Assembly: GCF_900199215.1 (NCBI RefSeq)
Contig: NZ_FZQA01000003.1
Span: 1-64,000, forward strand
Reading direction: 5' to 3'
DNA length: 64,000 nucleotides
DNA from: Amphiplicatus metriothermophilus
GTDB taxonomy: Bacteria > Pseudomonadota > Alphaproteobacteria > Caulobacterales > Parvularculaceae
Below the pieces are notes generated by a model, which was not told where the DNA came from, did not search any database, and was given only the letters and a program-made list of their open reading frames with translations. Both the position numbers and the translations under genes were made by a program. Shown here in pieces: positions 8,042 to 16,196 of the stretch. Position 1 is the first letter of the stretch; each line of letters opens with the position of its first letter.

Positions 8042-9946
8042 GTGCCTAGCGAAAATCAGGGTTTTTCCGTCTGGGGCTTCATCAAGGGCTTCGGCAAGCT
8101 GCTGATCGGTTTCCTGCTGTTGCTGCAGGGGATCATCGGCCTCGTGGTGATGCTGCTGATCGTCGGCGTCATCGTCAGCGTCAGCGACAACCTGGCCGGC
8201 GGCAAGGCCGCGCGCGTCGACGTCCCGAAAGGCGCCGCGCTGCTGCTCAATCCGCAGGGCGTGCTGGTCGAGCAGGCCGAGGAAGTCGATCCGTTCGAGA
8301 AGGCGCTCGAGGAAGCCTACGGCGTCGACGAGCCGGACCAGGTCGAGGCGCGCGACATCATCCGCGCGATCCGCAAGGCCAAGACCGACGAGCGCGTCGC
8401 CGGGCTCGTGCTCGATCTCGGCGGCCTTTACGCGCCCGCTTCAAGCGCCTCCAAGCTGCACGACATCGCCGCGGCGATCGAAGACTTCAAGACTTCTGAA
8501 AAGCCCGTCATCGCGGTCGGCGACTATTACAGCCAGGAGCAGTATCTCATCGCCTCGCGGGCCGACGAGATCCTCATGCACGGCTTCGGCAACGTCGTGC
8601 TTTACGGCTACGGCTCTTACGAAGCCTACATCAAGTCGCTGCTCGAAAAGCTGAAAGTCACAAGCCACATCTTCCGTGTCGGGACGTTCAAGTCGGCGGT
8701 GGAGCCCTTCATGCGCGACGACATGTCGCCGGAAGCCAAGGAGGCCAATCTCGCCTATCTGAGCGTGCTGTGGCGCGAATATGCGGCCTCCGTCGAAAAG
8801 GCGCGCGCCCTGCCGCAGGGCTCGGTGCAACGCTATGCGGACGAAATGCCGCCGCTGCTCGAGCAGGCGAACGGCGACTTCGCGAAGCTCGCCCAACGAT
8901 ACGGCCTCGTCGACGATCTCAAGTCGCGGCCGCAGCAGCTCGCCTATCTCAAGGAAAAATTCGGCGCCGACAAGGACGGCAAGTCCTTCAAGCACGTCGC
9001 CTTGTCGCGGTATCTCAAGGCGGTGGGCGAGGCCGAGCCGGACGGCGAGGCGCCTAACATCGCGCTCGTCACGGCGGCCGGCGTCATCGTCGACGGCGAG
9101 GCGCCGGCGGGGGTGGCGGCCGGCGGCGACACCATCGCCAAGCTTCTGAAAAAGGCGCATGACGACGAAAACGTGAAGGCGGTGGTGTTCCGCGTGGACA
9201 GCCCCGGCGGCTCGGCCTTCGCCTCGGAGATCATCCGCGAGCGGCTGCTCGAGCTCAAGGAGGCGGGCAAGCCCGTCGTGGTCTCCATGGGCTCGCTGGC
9301 CGCTTCGGGCGGGTACTGGATCTCCTCGCCCGCCGACGAGATCTGGGCCGCGCCGACGACCATCACCGGCTCGATCGGGATCTTCGGCCTCCTGACGACC
9401 TTCGAGAACACCGCCGCCGAAATCGGCGTCTATGTGGACGGCGTCGGCACGTCGCGGCTGTCTCCGCTCATCGCCACCGGCGTCGGCCCGCTGCCGGAGG
9501 TCGCCGCCGAGCTCATCCAGCAGTCCGTCGAGGAAGGCTATGAGCGCTTCCTGCGCGTCGTCAGCGAGGGCCGCGGCCTCGAGCGCGACTATATCGATTC
9601 CATCGGCCAGGGCCGGGTGTGGATCGGCGAGACCGCCCAGGGCCTGAAGCTGGTGGACAAGCTCGGCGATCTCGACGCCGCGGTCGCCGCCGCCGCCGAG
9701 CGCGCCGGCCTTGAAGAATACGACGTGGTCGAAATGGTCGAAAAGCTCACGCCCTTCCAGCGTATCTTCGGCGGCGCCGCGGCCCGGGCGATGAAGCTCG
9801 CCGGCCTCGACTTCGCCGAGGCCCGCGCCCATCAGTCCGCGCTCAGAAAGCTGTTCGCGCAGATCAAGGGCGAGATCGAGCTGCTCGACAGCTTCAACGA
9901 TCCGTCCGGGCTTTACGCCCGCTGTCTGAGCTGCGAGCTGCGCTGA
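8042..9946 (+). CDS. sppA: Signal peptide peptidase SppA, long (67K) type
   Basis: A 634-residue inner-membrane protease of family S49 that degrades leftover signal peptides. It has one N-terminal membrane helix (residues 19-46) and two tandem S49 domains, the long E. coli-type architecture (about 618 aa). The catalytic pair is visible: Lys217 in GTFKSAVEPF and Ser422 in GSLAASGGYW, equivalent to E. coli K209 and S409. The VDSPGGSAF motif precedes the second domain. It starts at GTG 8042, about 8 nt after an AGGGG ribosome site; the open frame continues upstream but without family similarity. It stands as a single gene, divergent from moxR and followed by a hairpin. Confidence 0.95.
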   Translation: MPSENQGFSVWGFIKGFGKLLIGFLLLLQGIIGLVVMLLIVGVIVSVSDNLAGGKAARVDVPKGAALLLNPQGVLVEQAEEVDPFEKALEEAYGVDEPDQVEARDIIRAIRKAKTDERVAGLVLDLGGLYAPASSASKLHDIAAAIEDFKTSEKPVIAVGDYYSQEQYLIASRADEILMHGFGNVVLYGYGSYEAYIKSLLEKLKVTSHIFRVGTFKSAVEPFMRDDMSPEAKEANLAYLSVLWREYAASVEKARALPQGSVQRYADEMPPLLEQANGDFAKLAQRYGLVDDLKSRPQQLAYLKEKFGADKDGKSFKHVALSRYLKAVGEAEPDGEAPNIALVTAAGVIVDGEAPAGVAAGGDTIAKLLKKAHDDENVKAVVFRVDSPGGSAFASEIIRERLLELKEAGKPVVVSMGSLAASGGYWISSPADEIWAAPTTITGSIGIFGLLTTFENTAAEIGVYVDGVGTSRLSPLIATGVGPLPEVAAELIQQSVEEGYERFLRVVSEGRGLERDYIDSIGQGRVWIGETAQGLKLVDKLGDLDAAVAAAAERAGLEEYDVVEMVEKLTPFQRIFGGAAARAMKLAGLDFAEARAHQSALRKLFAQIKGEIELLDSFNDPSGLYARCLSCELR

Positions 9947-9986
9947 CGCGCCGCCGCGCGCGGCGCGGGGTCGGTCTTTCATCTTG

Positions 9987-10019
9987 GGGCCGCGATCTGG
10001 CGAAATCCGATCGCGGCCC
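9987..10019 (+). terminator. Hairpin downstream of sppA
   Basis: Perfect 10-bp inverted repeat, GGGCCGCGAT against ATCGCGGCCC with a 13-nt loop, 40 bp after the sppA stop. TTACGTTTT follows rather than a clean T run, so it is a plausible but imperfect intrinsic terminator. Confidence 0.5.
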
Positions 10020-10047
10020 TTACGTTTTCGGGCAGGACCGTCCGCAA

Positions 10048-10084
10048 CCGAGGGACCGCCCCGAGGACCGCCCCGAGGACCGCC
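10048..10084 (+). repeat. Triplicated 12-bp unit carrying the ribosome site
   Basis: Three tandem copies of CCGAGGACCGCC (the first with one extra G) end one base before the ATG at 10086. The GAGGA in each copy is a Shine-Dalgarno core. Only the last is properly spaced, about 9 nt from the start. Confidence 0.7.
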
Positions 10085-10085
10085 G

Positions 10086-10676
10086 ATGAGCGATTTCATG
10101 AGCTACGCCGCCGCCCTCGAAGGCCGCGCTTGCGCGGGCGACCTGCCGCCGGTGGAGCGCTGGGATCCGCCCTATTGCGGCGAACTCGATCTCGTCATCA
10201 GGCGAGACGGGACCTGGGTTCACGAAGGAACGCCGATCGGGCGGGCCCGGCTGGTGCGGCTGTTCTCGACGATCCTGAAGCGCGAAGGCGGGCGCTATTT
10301 TCTGGTCACGCCGGTCGAAAAGCTCGCAATCGCGGTGGAGGACGCGCCCTTTCTGGCCGTGCTCATGCGCGCTGAAGGAGAGGGGAACGCGCGCCGTCTC
10401 GTCTTCACCACCAATGTCGGGGAGGAGATCGCCGCGGGCCCCGGTCACGAGATCGTTTTCCGTCCCAGCCCGGCGACCGGCGAGATCGCGCCCTATCTTC
10501 GCGTGCGGGACGATCTTTGGGCGCTTGTCGCGCGGGCGGTCTATTATGACCTCGTCGCGCTGAGCGAGACGCGCGATACGCCGGACGGGCCCGTCATGGG
10601 CGTCGCGAGCGGCGGCGCGTTCTTTCCCTTCGAGCCCGCCGGGGCCGATGTCGACGCAAGCAACGAGCGCGCGTGA
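10086..10676 (+). CDS. DUF1285 domain protein
   Basis: A 196-residue soluble protein of the DUF1285 family, conserved in alphaproteobacteria and of unknown function. Visible family features are the N-terminal PPYCGELDLVIRRDGTW segment, the motif GTPIGRARLVRLFSTIL, and the later YFLVTPVEKL. I chose ATG 10086 because the reading frame upstream is only the repeated ribosome-site units. It is the first gene of a tightly coupled operon: its TGA overlaps the ATG of the Nudix gene, which in turn overlaps cca. The same DUF1285-Nudix-cca order is common in this class. Confidence 0.88.
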   Translation: MSDFMSYAAALEGRACAGDLPPVERWDPPYCGELDLVIRRDGTWVHEGTPIGRARLVRLFSTILKREGGRYFLVTPVEKLAIAVEDAPFLAVLMRAEGEGNARRLVFTTNVGEEIAAGPGHEIVFRPSPATGEIAPYLRVRDDLWALVARAVYYDLVALSETRDTPDGPVMGVASGGAFFPFEPAGADVDASNERA

Positions 10677-11368
10677 TGAGCAGCGACGACATTTCGCGAA
10701 GACAGACCCCGGCGGCGGCCGGCGCGCCCGCCGATTGGCGCGCGCGCATCGCGGCCAATCTCCGGCGCGCTTCGGCGCAGCGCGTGCGCGCGCTGTTCGA
10801 AGAGATCAATCCCCACCTCGTCGGCGACAAGGCGTTCGAAGAGCGCTGGACCCGCGAGCGCCGGGACGCGGCGGTGCTCGTCCCGATTCTCGACCGGCCC
10901 GAAGGGGCGCGCGTGCTGCTGACCGTGCGCTCGCCCGACATGCCTTCGCACGCCGGTCAGATCAGCTTTCCAGGCGGGCGCGTCCATCCCGAAGATTCGG
11001 GGCCCGTCGCCGCGGCCCTGCGCGAGGCCGAGGAGGAGGTCAACATCAAGCCGCACGAGGTCGAGGTGATCGGCGCGCTCGGCGTGCATTACGGCGGACT
11101 CGGCTTCGCCGTCACGCCGGTTGTCGGAATCGTCGATCCGTCTGCGGACATAAAACCGTGTCCGCGCGAGGTGGCGGAAGTCTTCGAGGTCCCGCTCGAT
11201 TTCTTCGCCGACCTGTCCAATCACGCGCTGGAGGAGCGGCGCCATCAGGGCGTCAGCTATCGGATGTTCGCCGCGCCTTACGAGCGCTATCACATCTGGG
11301 GACTGACGGCGGGCATCCTGCGCACGCTCGCCGAAACCCTGCGGGACGAGGATCCGGCCGCGCCATGA
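10676..11368 (+). CDS. CoA pyrophosphatase-type Nudix hydrolase
   Basis: A 230-residue Nudix hydrolase of the NudL/YeaB (UPF0035) type, which cleaves coenzyme A to phosphopantetheine and 3',5'-ADP. The family motif LLTVRSPDMPSHAGQISF is at about residues 81-98. It runs straight into the Nudix box, GGRVHPED through REAEEEV at about 100-122, with the metal-binding Glu residues in place. The start overlaps the DUF1285 stop by one base (TGATG) and the stop overlaps the cca start (ATGA), so the three genes are translated as a unit. A GTG one codon earlier is possible. Confidence 0.92.
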   Translation: MSSDDISRRQTPAAAGAPADWRARIAANLRRASAQRVRALFEEINPHLVGDKAFEERWTRERRDAAVLVPILDRPEGARVLLTVRSPDMPSHAGQISFPGGRVHPEDSGPVAAALREAEEEVNIKPHEVEVIGALGVHYGGLGFAVTPVVGIVDPSADIKPCPREVAEVFEVPLDFFADLSNHALEERRHQGVSYRMFAAPYERYHIWGLTAGILRTLAETLRDEDPAAP

Positions 11369-12609
11369 GCGCAGAGGAAACGCTCCGTGCCCTGAGCGCG
11401 CAGGAGGCGCCGCATTTCGGCTGGGCGTCGTCGCCGCGGGTGCGCAAGGTCGTCGCTGCGCTTGAGGCCGCGCGGCCCGGCTCGGCGCGGTTCGTGGGCG
11501 GCTGCGTGCGCGACAGCATCATGGGGCTTGCGCCGAAGGACGTCGACGTCGCCACGACCCTGAAGCCGGACGAGGTCATCGCGGCGCTCGAAAAGGCGCG
11601 CCTGCGCTACGCCCCGACAGGGCTCGCGCACGGCACGGTGACGGCGATCTGCGAGCGCAAGCCGGTCGAGATCACGACGCTGCGCGCGGACGTCTCGACC
11701 GACGGGCGGCGCGCGACCGTGGCCTTCACCGAAGACTGGGGGGTCGACGCGCGCCGGCGCGACTTCCGCCTCAACGCGATTTATCTGACCACGGACGGAC
11801 GGCTTTTCGATCCGGTCGGAGGCTTGGCGGACGCGAAGGCGGGCAAGGTGCGCTTCATCGGCGATCCCCATGCGCGCATCCGCGAGGACTATCTGCGCAT
11901 CCTGCGGTTTTTCAGGTTCACGGCGCGCTTCGCCGAGGCGTTCGACGCGGAAGGGCTTGCGGCCTGCGAGGCCGAGCGGGCGGGGCTTGCGATCCTGTCG
12001 CGGGAGCGGGCGGGCGACGAGATGTCGAAGATTCTCGCCCTGCCGCGGGCCGCCTTCGCGGTCGAGGCGATGGCGAAGGCGGGCGTGCTGGCGGCGGTCT
12101 GGCCGGCGCCGGCCGACCTCGTCGCGCTCGCGGCGCTCAAGCGCCTTGCGCCGGACGCGCCGGCGCCGCTTGCGCTCGCCGCGTTGTGGGGCGAGGGCGG
12201 GGACGGGATCGACGCGGCCCTGCGGCTGTCCAACGCGGACGCGCGCCGGCGCAAGACCGCGCTCGCGGCGGCGCGCGCGATCACGCTCGACATGAGCGAA
12301 CGGAACGCGCGCGCCTGTCTTCACCGGTTCGGCGAAGCGGCGTTTCGCGCCGGCGCGCTGCTCGTCGCGGCGCGCGCCGGCGGCGGGGAGGAAGCCCGCC
12401 GGAGGCTCGACGCGTTTCTCGCGCTCAGGCCGCCGCCGGCCTTTCCCTTCACCGGAAAGGACGTCGTCAGGCGCGGCGTTCCGCCCGGCCCTGATGTCGC
12501 GAAAGTCCTGCGCGAAACCGAAGAGGCGTGGATCGCGGAAGATTTTCCGCCCAGGGAGCGTCTGGAGCGCATTCTCGCCGACAAGGCTGCGCAGGCGCGG
12601 GCCGGCTGA
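11365..12609 (+). CDS. cca: CCA tRNA nucleotidyltransferase
   Basis: A 414-residue class II tRNA nucleotidyltransferase that adds or repairs the 3' CCA end of tRNAs. The nucleotidyltransferase head shows FVGGCVRD (about 43-50) and the catalytic Asp pair of KDVDVAT (Asp59, Asp61). RRRDFRLNAIY, and later the ERA-type motif around REDYLRILRFFRF, complete the head and neck. The rest is the helical tail. It starts at an ATG overlapping the preceding Nudix stop. It is convergent with the TIGR02301 gene, with only 4 bp between them. The one tRNA in this window already encodes CCA, so Cca probably acts mainly in repair for it. Confidence 0.95.
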   Translation: MSAEETLRALSAQEAPHFGWASSPRVRKVVAALEAARPGSARFVGGCVRDSIMGLAPKDVDVATTLKPDEVIAALEKARLRYAPTGLAHGTVTAICERKPVEITTLRADVSTDGRRATVAFTEDWGVDARRRDFRLNAIYLTTDGRLFDPVGGLADAKAGKVRFIGDPHARIREDYLRILRFFRFTARFAEAFDAEGLAACEAERAGLAILSRERAGDEMSKILALPRAAFAVEAMAKAGVLAAVWPAPADLVALAALKRLAPDAPAPLALAALWGEGGDGIDAALRLSNADARRRKTALAAARAITLDMSERNARACLHRFGEAAFRAGALLVAARAGGGEEARRRLDAFLALRPPPAFPFTGKDVVRRGVPPGPDVAKVLRETEEAWIAEDFPPRERLERILADKAAQARAG

Positions 12610-12613
12610 TGGC

Positions 12614-13060
12614 TTATCGTCCGTCCTCGTCGCCCCGCCAGACCGTCGGCGCGGTCTCGGCGCGCGCCAGCGCTTCGTAAAGCGGGGCGGCGAGCCGCGC
12701 CGCGGTCGCGTCGGCCTGCGCGGCCAGGCCGGCCGCATGATCGCGCGCGTCGCGGTCGCAATAGGGAAAGGCCCGCTCGGCCTGCCGGAAGCCGCTGTTG
12801 AACGCGCGGATCATGTCCTCGCGCAGCGCCGGCGCGGGCTCTTCGAGCTCCAGCATCCGGCGCATCCGCTCGCGCCAGATCTCGGCTTCGGCGCGCGGCT
12901 CGCACAGACGGCGGATGTGATGCAGCTCGCCGAAGGCCTGCGACAGGAAGACGAGATCGCGGGCCCGCTCGCGATAGTCGATGGTCTGCGCCTGCGCCGC
13001 GGCGGCGAGGCAGACGAGGCCGGCGAGACTGGCGAGGGCTATCCGCATGACGGGGCGCAT
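12614..13060 (-). CDS. TIGR02301 family secreted protein
   Basis: A 148-residue protein with a cleavable signal peptide (MRIALASLAGLVCLAAAAQA, cleavage expected after AQA). The mature part is small and helical, with two Cys (in RRLCEPRAEAEIWRERM and AFPYCDRDA) that may form a disulfide in the periplasm. These features match the TIGR02301 family, which is restricted to alphaproteobacteria and has no known function. The ATG at 13048 is the likelier start because the signal peptide begins there; ATG 13060 adds four residues. It follows the Nudix gene 13070-13513 on the same strand. Confidence 0.8.
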   Translation of the reverse strand: MRPVMRIALASLAGLVCLAAAAQAQTIDYRERARDLVFLSQAFGELHHIRRLCEPRAEAEIWRERMRRMLELEEPAPALREDMIRAFNSGFRQAERAFPYCDRDARDHAAGLAAQADATAARLAAPLYEALARAETAPTVWRGDEDGR

Positions 13061-13069
13061 CGCGAAAAA

Positions 13070-13513
13070 TTATAGCGTTTTTGAGGCCTTCCGGCGAATG
13101 GCGATGGCCCGCGCCACGGCCTCGCGCGTCTTGTCCCAGGAAAGCCGCTTCAGGGCCTCCGCGACGGGGACGAACTGCGCCTCGGCCGCGTCGTCGCCGG
13201 GAACCGGCTCGCCGGCCCGCCACTCGGCGACGAAATCGACGAGCAGCATGTGCCGGCGCGCGGCCTCCTCGCCGCCTTCGCGCGGCAGGGCCTCGAAGAC
13301 GTCGATCAGATCGAGAATGCGGATCTCGACGCCGGTCTCCTCGCGGACCTCGCGGCGCACGGCCTCGTGCAGCGTTTCTCCATAGTCGAGAGCGCCGCCG
13401 GGGATCGACCAGGCGCCCGCTAAGGGCGGCTTCGCGCGGCGGATCAGCAGCACCTTTTCGCCGCGGAAGACGACCGCGCCGACGCCGACCAGAACGGCGG
13501 GATGTTCGCTCAT
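13070..13513 (-). CDS. Nudix hydrolase
   Basis: A 147-residue single-domain Nudix hydrolase. The box is complete at residues 40-62: GALDYGE, seven residues, then REVREETGV. Such enzymes act on nucleoside diphosphates linked to another moiety (ADP-ribose-like or oxidised nucleotides). The substrate cannot be read from the sequence. I chose ATG 13513 because AGGAG lies 6-10 bases upstream; the longer open frame overlaps the divergent DUF2093 gene. It lies directly upstream of the TIGR02301 gene, probably in the same transcript. Confidence 0.88.
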   Translation of the reverse strand: MSEHPAVLVGVGAVVFRGEKVLLIRRAKPPLAGAWSIPGGALDYGETLHEAVRREVREETGVEIRILDLIDVFEALPREGGEEAARRHMLLVDFVAEWRAGEPVPGDDAAEAQFVPVAEALKRLSWDKTREAVARAIAIRRKASKTL

Positions 13514-13631
13514 GGCTTCTCCTAAGCGGACGAAAGTCAAACGCAAAGGCCGCAGGCTTTGACGCGCGTCCCGCAACAGGGATAATGCGCCGGAGTCCGA
13601 CCCCGGAAACGCAGGCGGCGGCGAGGCTGTA

Positions 13632-13850
13632 ATGAATTTGCTCGAATCGTCAAACCGCGACGGCGAGGCGATCCTCGAATACCGCGACGCGGAGTTCGCG
13701 GTCCTCAAGCCCGGCGCCTTCGTGCGCTGCGCCGTGACGGGGGCGAAGATTCCGCTGAACGCGCTCAAATACTGGAACGTCGACAGGCAGGAGGCCTATG
13801 TCGACGCCGCCGCCGCGCTCAAGGGCTTCGGTCTGGAGAAAAGCGAATGA
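13632..13850 (+). CDS. DUF2093 domain protein
   Basis: A 72-residue small protein matching the DUF2093 family of alphaproteobacteria. It contains LKPGAFVRCAVTGAKIPL and LKYWNVDRQEAYVDA, with a single Cys. Function unknown. The stop overlaps the start of the M23 peptidase gene (ATGA), so the two are translationally coupled. Confidence 0.88.
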   Translation: MNLLESSNRDGEAILEYRDAEFAVLKPGAFVRCAVTGAKIPLNALKYWNVDRQEAYVDAAAALKGFGLEKSE

Positions 13851-14854
13851 CCTTTCTCGGATGGATCGCCGCCGGACTTGCGGCCGCCGGAGCGGCGCCG
13901 CCGGCGGCGCCCGGTCTTCCCATCGCGCCGCCCGCCCCGCGCGCGCCGGCCGCTGCCCCGATCCTCGCCCCGCCCCGTCACGCCGGCGCGCAAGACGCCC
14001 TCGCCCTGCAGGCCCGCTACGCCGAGGCGATGCAGCGCGTCGCCGAGCGCCAGCGGGTGTTTCCCAAATCCTCCGACGCGGCGGTCCTGTCGGGCCGCGC
14101 CGCCCAGGGCGGGCTCGTCTTCGGGCGGACCGTTCCGGGCGCGACGGCGCGCCTCGACGGCGAGACCGTGATGGTGGACGAGGACGGCCGGTTCCTGCTC
14201 GGTTTCGGCCGCGACAGCGCGCCGACCGCGCTCCTCGTCGTGACGCTGCCGGACGGCGCGGTCGAGCGGATCGCGATCGAGGTCGAGGACCGCGATTTCC
14301 CCGTCCAGCGCATCGACGGCCTCGACCAGTCGAAAGTGTCGGGCTTCACCGAAGCGCAGCTTGAAAAGATCGCCGCCGACAAGGCGAAGAAGGATGCGGC
14401 GCGCCTGGAGACGCACGCGCGCGCCGACTGGGCGGACGGCTTCGCCTGGCCGGTCGAGGGGCCGATCAGCGGCGTTTTCGGCTCCCAGCGGATTCTCAAC
14501 GGCGAGCCCAAACGGCCCCATTCCGGGCTCGACATCGCCGCGCCCGAAGGAACGCCGGTGCGCGCGCCGGCCGCCGGGATCGTCCGTCTCGCCGAGTCCG
14601 GCATGTATTTCGAAGGCGGCCTCGTCTTTCTCGACCATGGCCACTGGCTCGAAAGCGCCTTCATGCACCTGTCCCGGATCGACGTCGCGCCCGGCCAGCG
14701 GGTCGAGAAGGGCGACGTGATCGGGGCCGTCGGCGCGACCGGCCGGGCGACGGGCCCGCATCTGCACTGGAGCCTGAAATGGACCGACCGGCTGGTCGAT
14801 CCTCAGCTCGTGCTGCCGCCGCCGGCGGACAAGGCCGCCGCCGCGGCCGAATGA
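13847..14854 (+). CDS. M23 (LytM-like) metallopeptidase
   Basis: A 335-residue secreted peptidase. The N-terminal hydrophobic stretch (residues 3-17) acts as a signal peptide and is followed by an Ala/Pro-rich linker. Residues 85-165 form a beta-rich, IgG-like region. The C-terminal M23 domain (about 195-320) has its zinc ligands: His225 and Asp229 in HSGLD, and His305 and His307 in HLH, so it is probably an active endopeptidase acting on peptidoglycan cross-links in the periplasm. It is coupled to DUF2093. The acidic/Ala C-terminal tail is unremarkable. Confidence 0.9.
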   Translation: MTFLGWIAAGLAAAGAAPPAAPGLPIAPPAPRAPAAAPILAPPRHAGAQDALALQARYAEAMQRVAERQRVFPKSSDAAVLSGRAAQGGLVFGRTVPGATARLDGETVMVDEDGRFLLGFGRDSAPTALLVVTLPDGAVERIAIEVEDRDFPVQRIDGLDQSKVSGFTEAQLEKIAADKAKKDAARLETHARADWADGFAWPVEGPISGVFGSQRILNGEPKRPHSGLDIAAPEGTPVRAPAAGIVRLAESGMYFEGGLVFLDHGHWLESAFMHLSRIDVAPGQRVEKGDVIGAVGATGRATGPHLHWSLKWTDRLVDPQLVLPPPADKAAAAAE

Positions 14855-14890
14855 CGCCGAAGCGCGGCTGACGGCCTTGCCGCGCATTCA

Positions 14891-14909
14891 GCAATTGACA
14901 ATCATTCTT
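14891..14909 (+). promoter_or_regulatory. Fur-box-like operator upstream of bfd
   Basis: GCAATTGACAATCATTCTT matches 13 of 19 positions of the Fur consensus (GATAATGATAATCATTATC). The right half (AATCATT) is almost perfect. It contains a TTGACA at 14895-14900 that could be the -35 element, though I see no good -10. It lies 47 bp before the bfd start, consistent with iron-dependent repression by Fur or a relative. Confidence 0.5.
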
Positions 14910-14955
14910 ATGTAAAGCATGTAGCGGGAAGCCGCCGCCCGACGGGACCGCCTGC

Positions 14956-15150
14956 ATGTATGTGTGCATCTGCAACGCGCTGAACGACAGGGAGCTCGCC
15001 GACGCCGCCCGCGCCGAGGCGCGCTCCGTCGCCGACGTCTTCCGGCGCTGCGGCCGGCGTCCCCAATGCGGCAAGTGCCTGCCCGACATCGCCGAGATGA
15101 TCGAAGAAGCGCGCCGGCTCGAATCCGGTTCCGTCATCGCCGCCGAATAG
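14956..15150 (+). CDS. bfd: Bacterioferritin-associated ferredoxin
   Basis: A 64-residue [2Fe-2S] protein that docks on bacterioferritin and supplies electrons to release stored iron. The four cluster ligands Cys4, Cys6, Cys38 and Cys41 are at the same positions as in E. coli Bfd (MYVCIC and PQCGKC). The length is typical. A Fur-box-like sequence lies just upstream. bfr follows 197 bp downstream on the same strand with its own ribosome site, so the pair forms an iron storage and release module. Confidence 0.96.
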   Translation: MYVCICNALNDRELADAARAEARSVADVFRRCGRRPQCGKCLPDIAEMIEEARRLESGSVIAAE

Positions 15151-15347
15151 ACGCGCCGGCCGCGGGCATCGCTTTCCGTCCCGATGCGCATCCGAGCGCG
15201 ATTGCCAGCGACGTTCGAGCCGCGCGGTTCATGCTTCGCATTCGCTTCGAAAAAGCGCGCAAGTGATTTTCGCTCGCAAAGATAAGGCTTTAGGCCGCGC
15301 GCGGATGATGTAGTCTTGCGTCGAGCGACAGCAATGCGGAGCAAGAC

Positions 15348-15824
15348 GTGAAAGGCGACCCGAAGGTCATTGAATATCTCAACAAAGCGCTGAAGCTGGA
15401 GCTGACGACTGTCAACCAGTACTTCCTGCATGCGCGGATGTTTCGGAACTGGGGCTTCAAGCGTCTCGCCAAGAAAGAGTACGACGAATCGATCGACGAA
15501 ATGAAGCATGCGGACGAGCTGATCGAACGCATCCTCTTTCTCGAAGGTCTTCCCAATGTCCAGGATCTCGACAAGGTCTATATCGGCGAGTCGGTGAAGG
15601 AGTGTCTCGAATGCGACTTGCGCGCCGAGCAGCGCGCGCATCCGCTCTATGTGGAGGCGATCGCCTATTTCGAGAAGATCCAGGACTATGTCAGCCGGGA
15701 GCTCATGGCGCGCATTCTGGAGTCGGAGGAAGAACACATCGACTTCCTGGAGACGCAGCTAGAGCTGATCGGCAAGCTGGGCGAGCAGCTCTACATGCAG
15801 GCGCAGATGTCGGACGACGATTGA
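15348..15824 (+). CDS. bfr: Bacterioferritin
   Basis: A 158-residue haem-containing ferritin of the 24-mer iron store. All ferroxidase ligands are in place (Glu18, Glu51, His54, Glu94, Glu127, His130), as is the haem ligand Met52, matching E. coli numbering exactly. It starts at GTG, with GGAG about 8 bases upstream. It lies downstream of bfd. The 197-bp gap holds no gene and no Fur-box match as good as the one before bfd. Confidence 0.97.
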   Translation: MKGDPKVIEYLNKALKLELTTVNQYFLHARMFRNWGFKRLAKKEYDESIDEMKHADELIERILFLEGLPNVQDLDKVYIGESVKECLECDLRAEQRAHPLYVEAIAYFEKIQDYVSRELMARILESEEEHIDFLETQLELIGKLGEQLYMQAQMSDDD

Positions 15825-15838
15825 GCCGGGAGGCGAGC

Positions 15839-16183
15839 ATGGCGCGGGCGGCGGGGATGTTCGCCGCGGCGATGCTGGCCGCGGCCTGCGCGAGCGAAGG
15901 CGCGAAGGGCGGGGGCGACGCCGGCCCCGCGCCGGGCGAAAGCGGGGGCCTTTGCGGCGGAGTCGCGGGCCTCGCCTGCGTCGATCCGGCCGATTACTGC
16001 GCGACGCCGGCCGGCGAATGCGTCGATGTCGCGGACGCCGCCGGAATCTGCCGGAAGCGTCCTCAAATCTGCACGATGGAATATCGGCCGGTCTGCGGCT
16101 GCGACGGGCGGACCTATCCGAGCGCCTGCTCGGCGGCGTCGAAAGGCGTCAGCGTCGCGCATGAAGGCGAATGCGCCGGATAA
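15839..16183 (+). CDS. Secreted Kazal-domain protein, possible lipoprotein
   Basis: A 114-residue exported protein. The N-terminus is a short hydrophobic signal ending LAAAC; Cys17 could be lipidated, but the lipobox is weak. A Gly/Ala linker and a second Cys-rich stretch (residues about 40-75) precede a C-terminal Kazal domain with the canonical VCGCDGRTYPSAC core and a final Cys (EGEC). Kazal domains inhibit serine proteases. In bacteria they often occur in small envelope proteins of unproven inhibitor function. The start lies 14 bp after the bfr stop with a GGGAGG ribosome site, so it may be co-transcribed with bfr. Confidence 0.82.
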   Translation: MARAAGMFAAAMLAAACASEGAKGGGDAGPAPGESGGLCGGVAGLACVDPADYCATPAGECVDVADAAGICRKRPQICTMEYRPVCGCDGRTYPSACSAASKGVSVAHEGECAG

Positions 16184-16196
16184 ATCGCTCGGCGCC

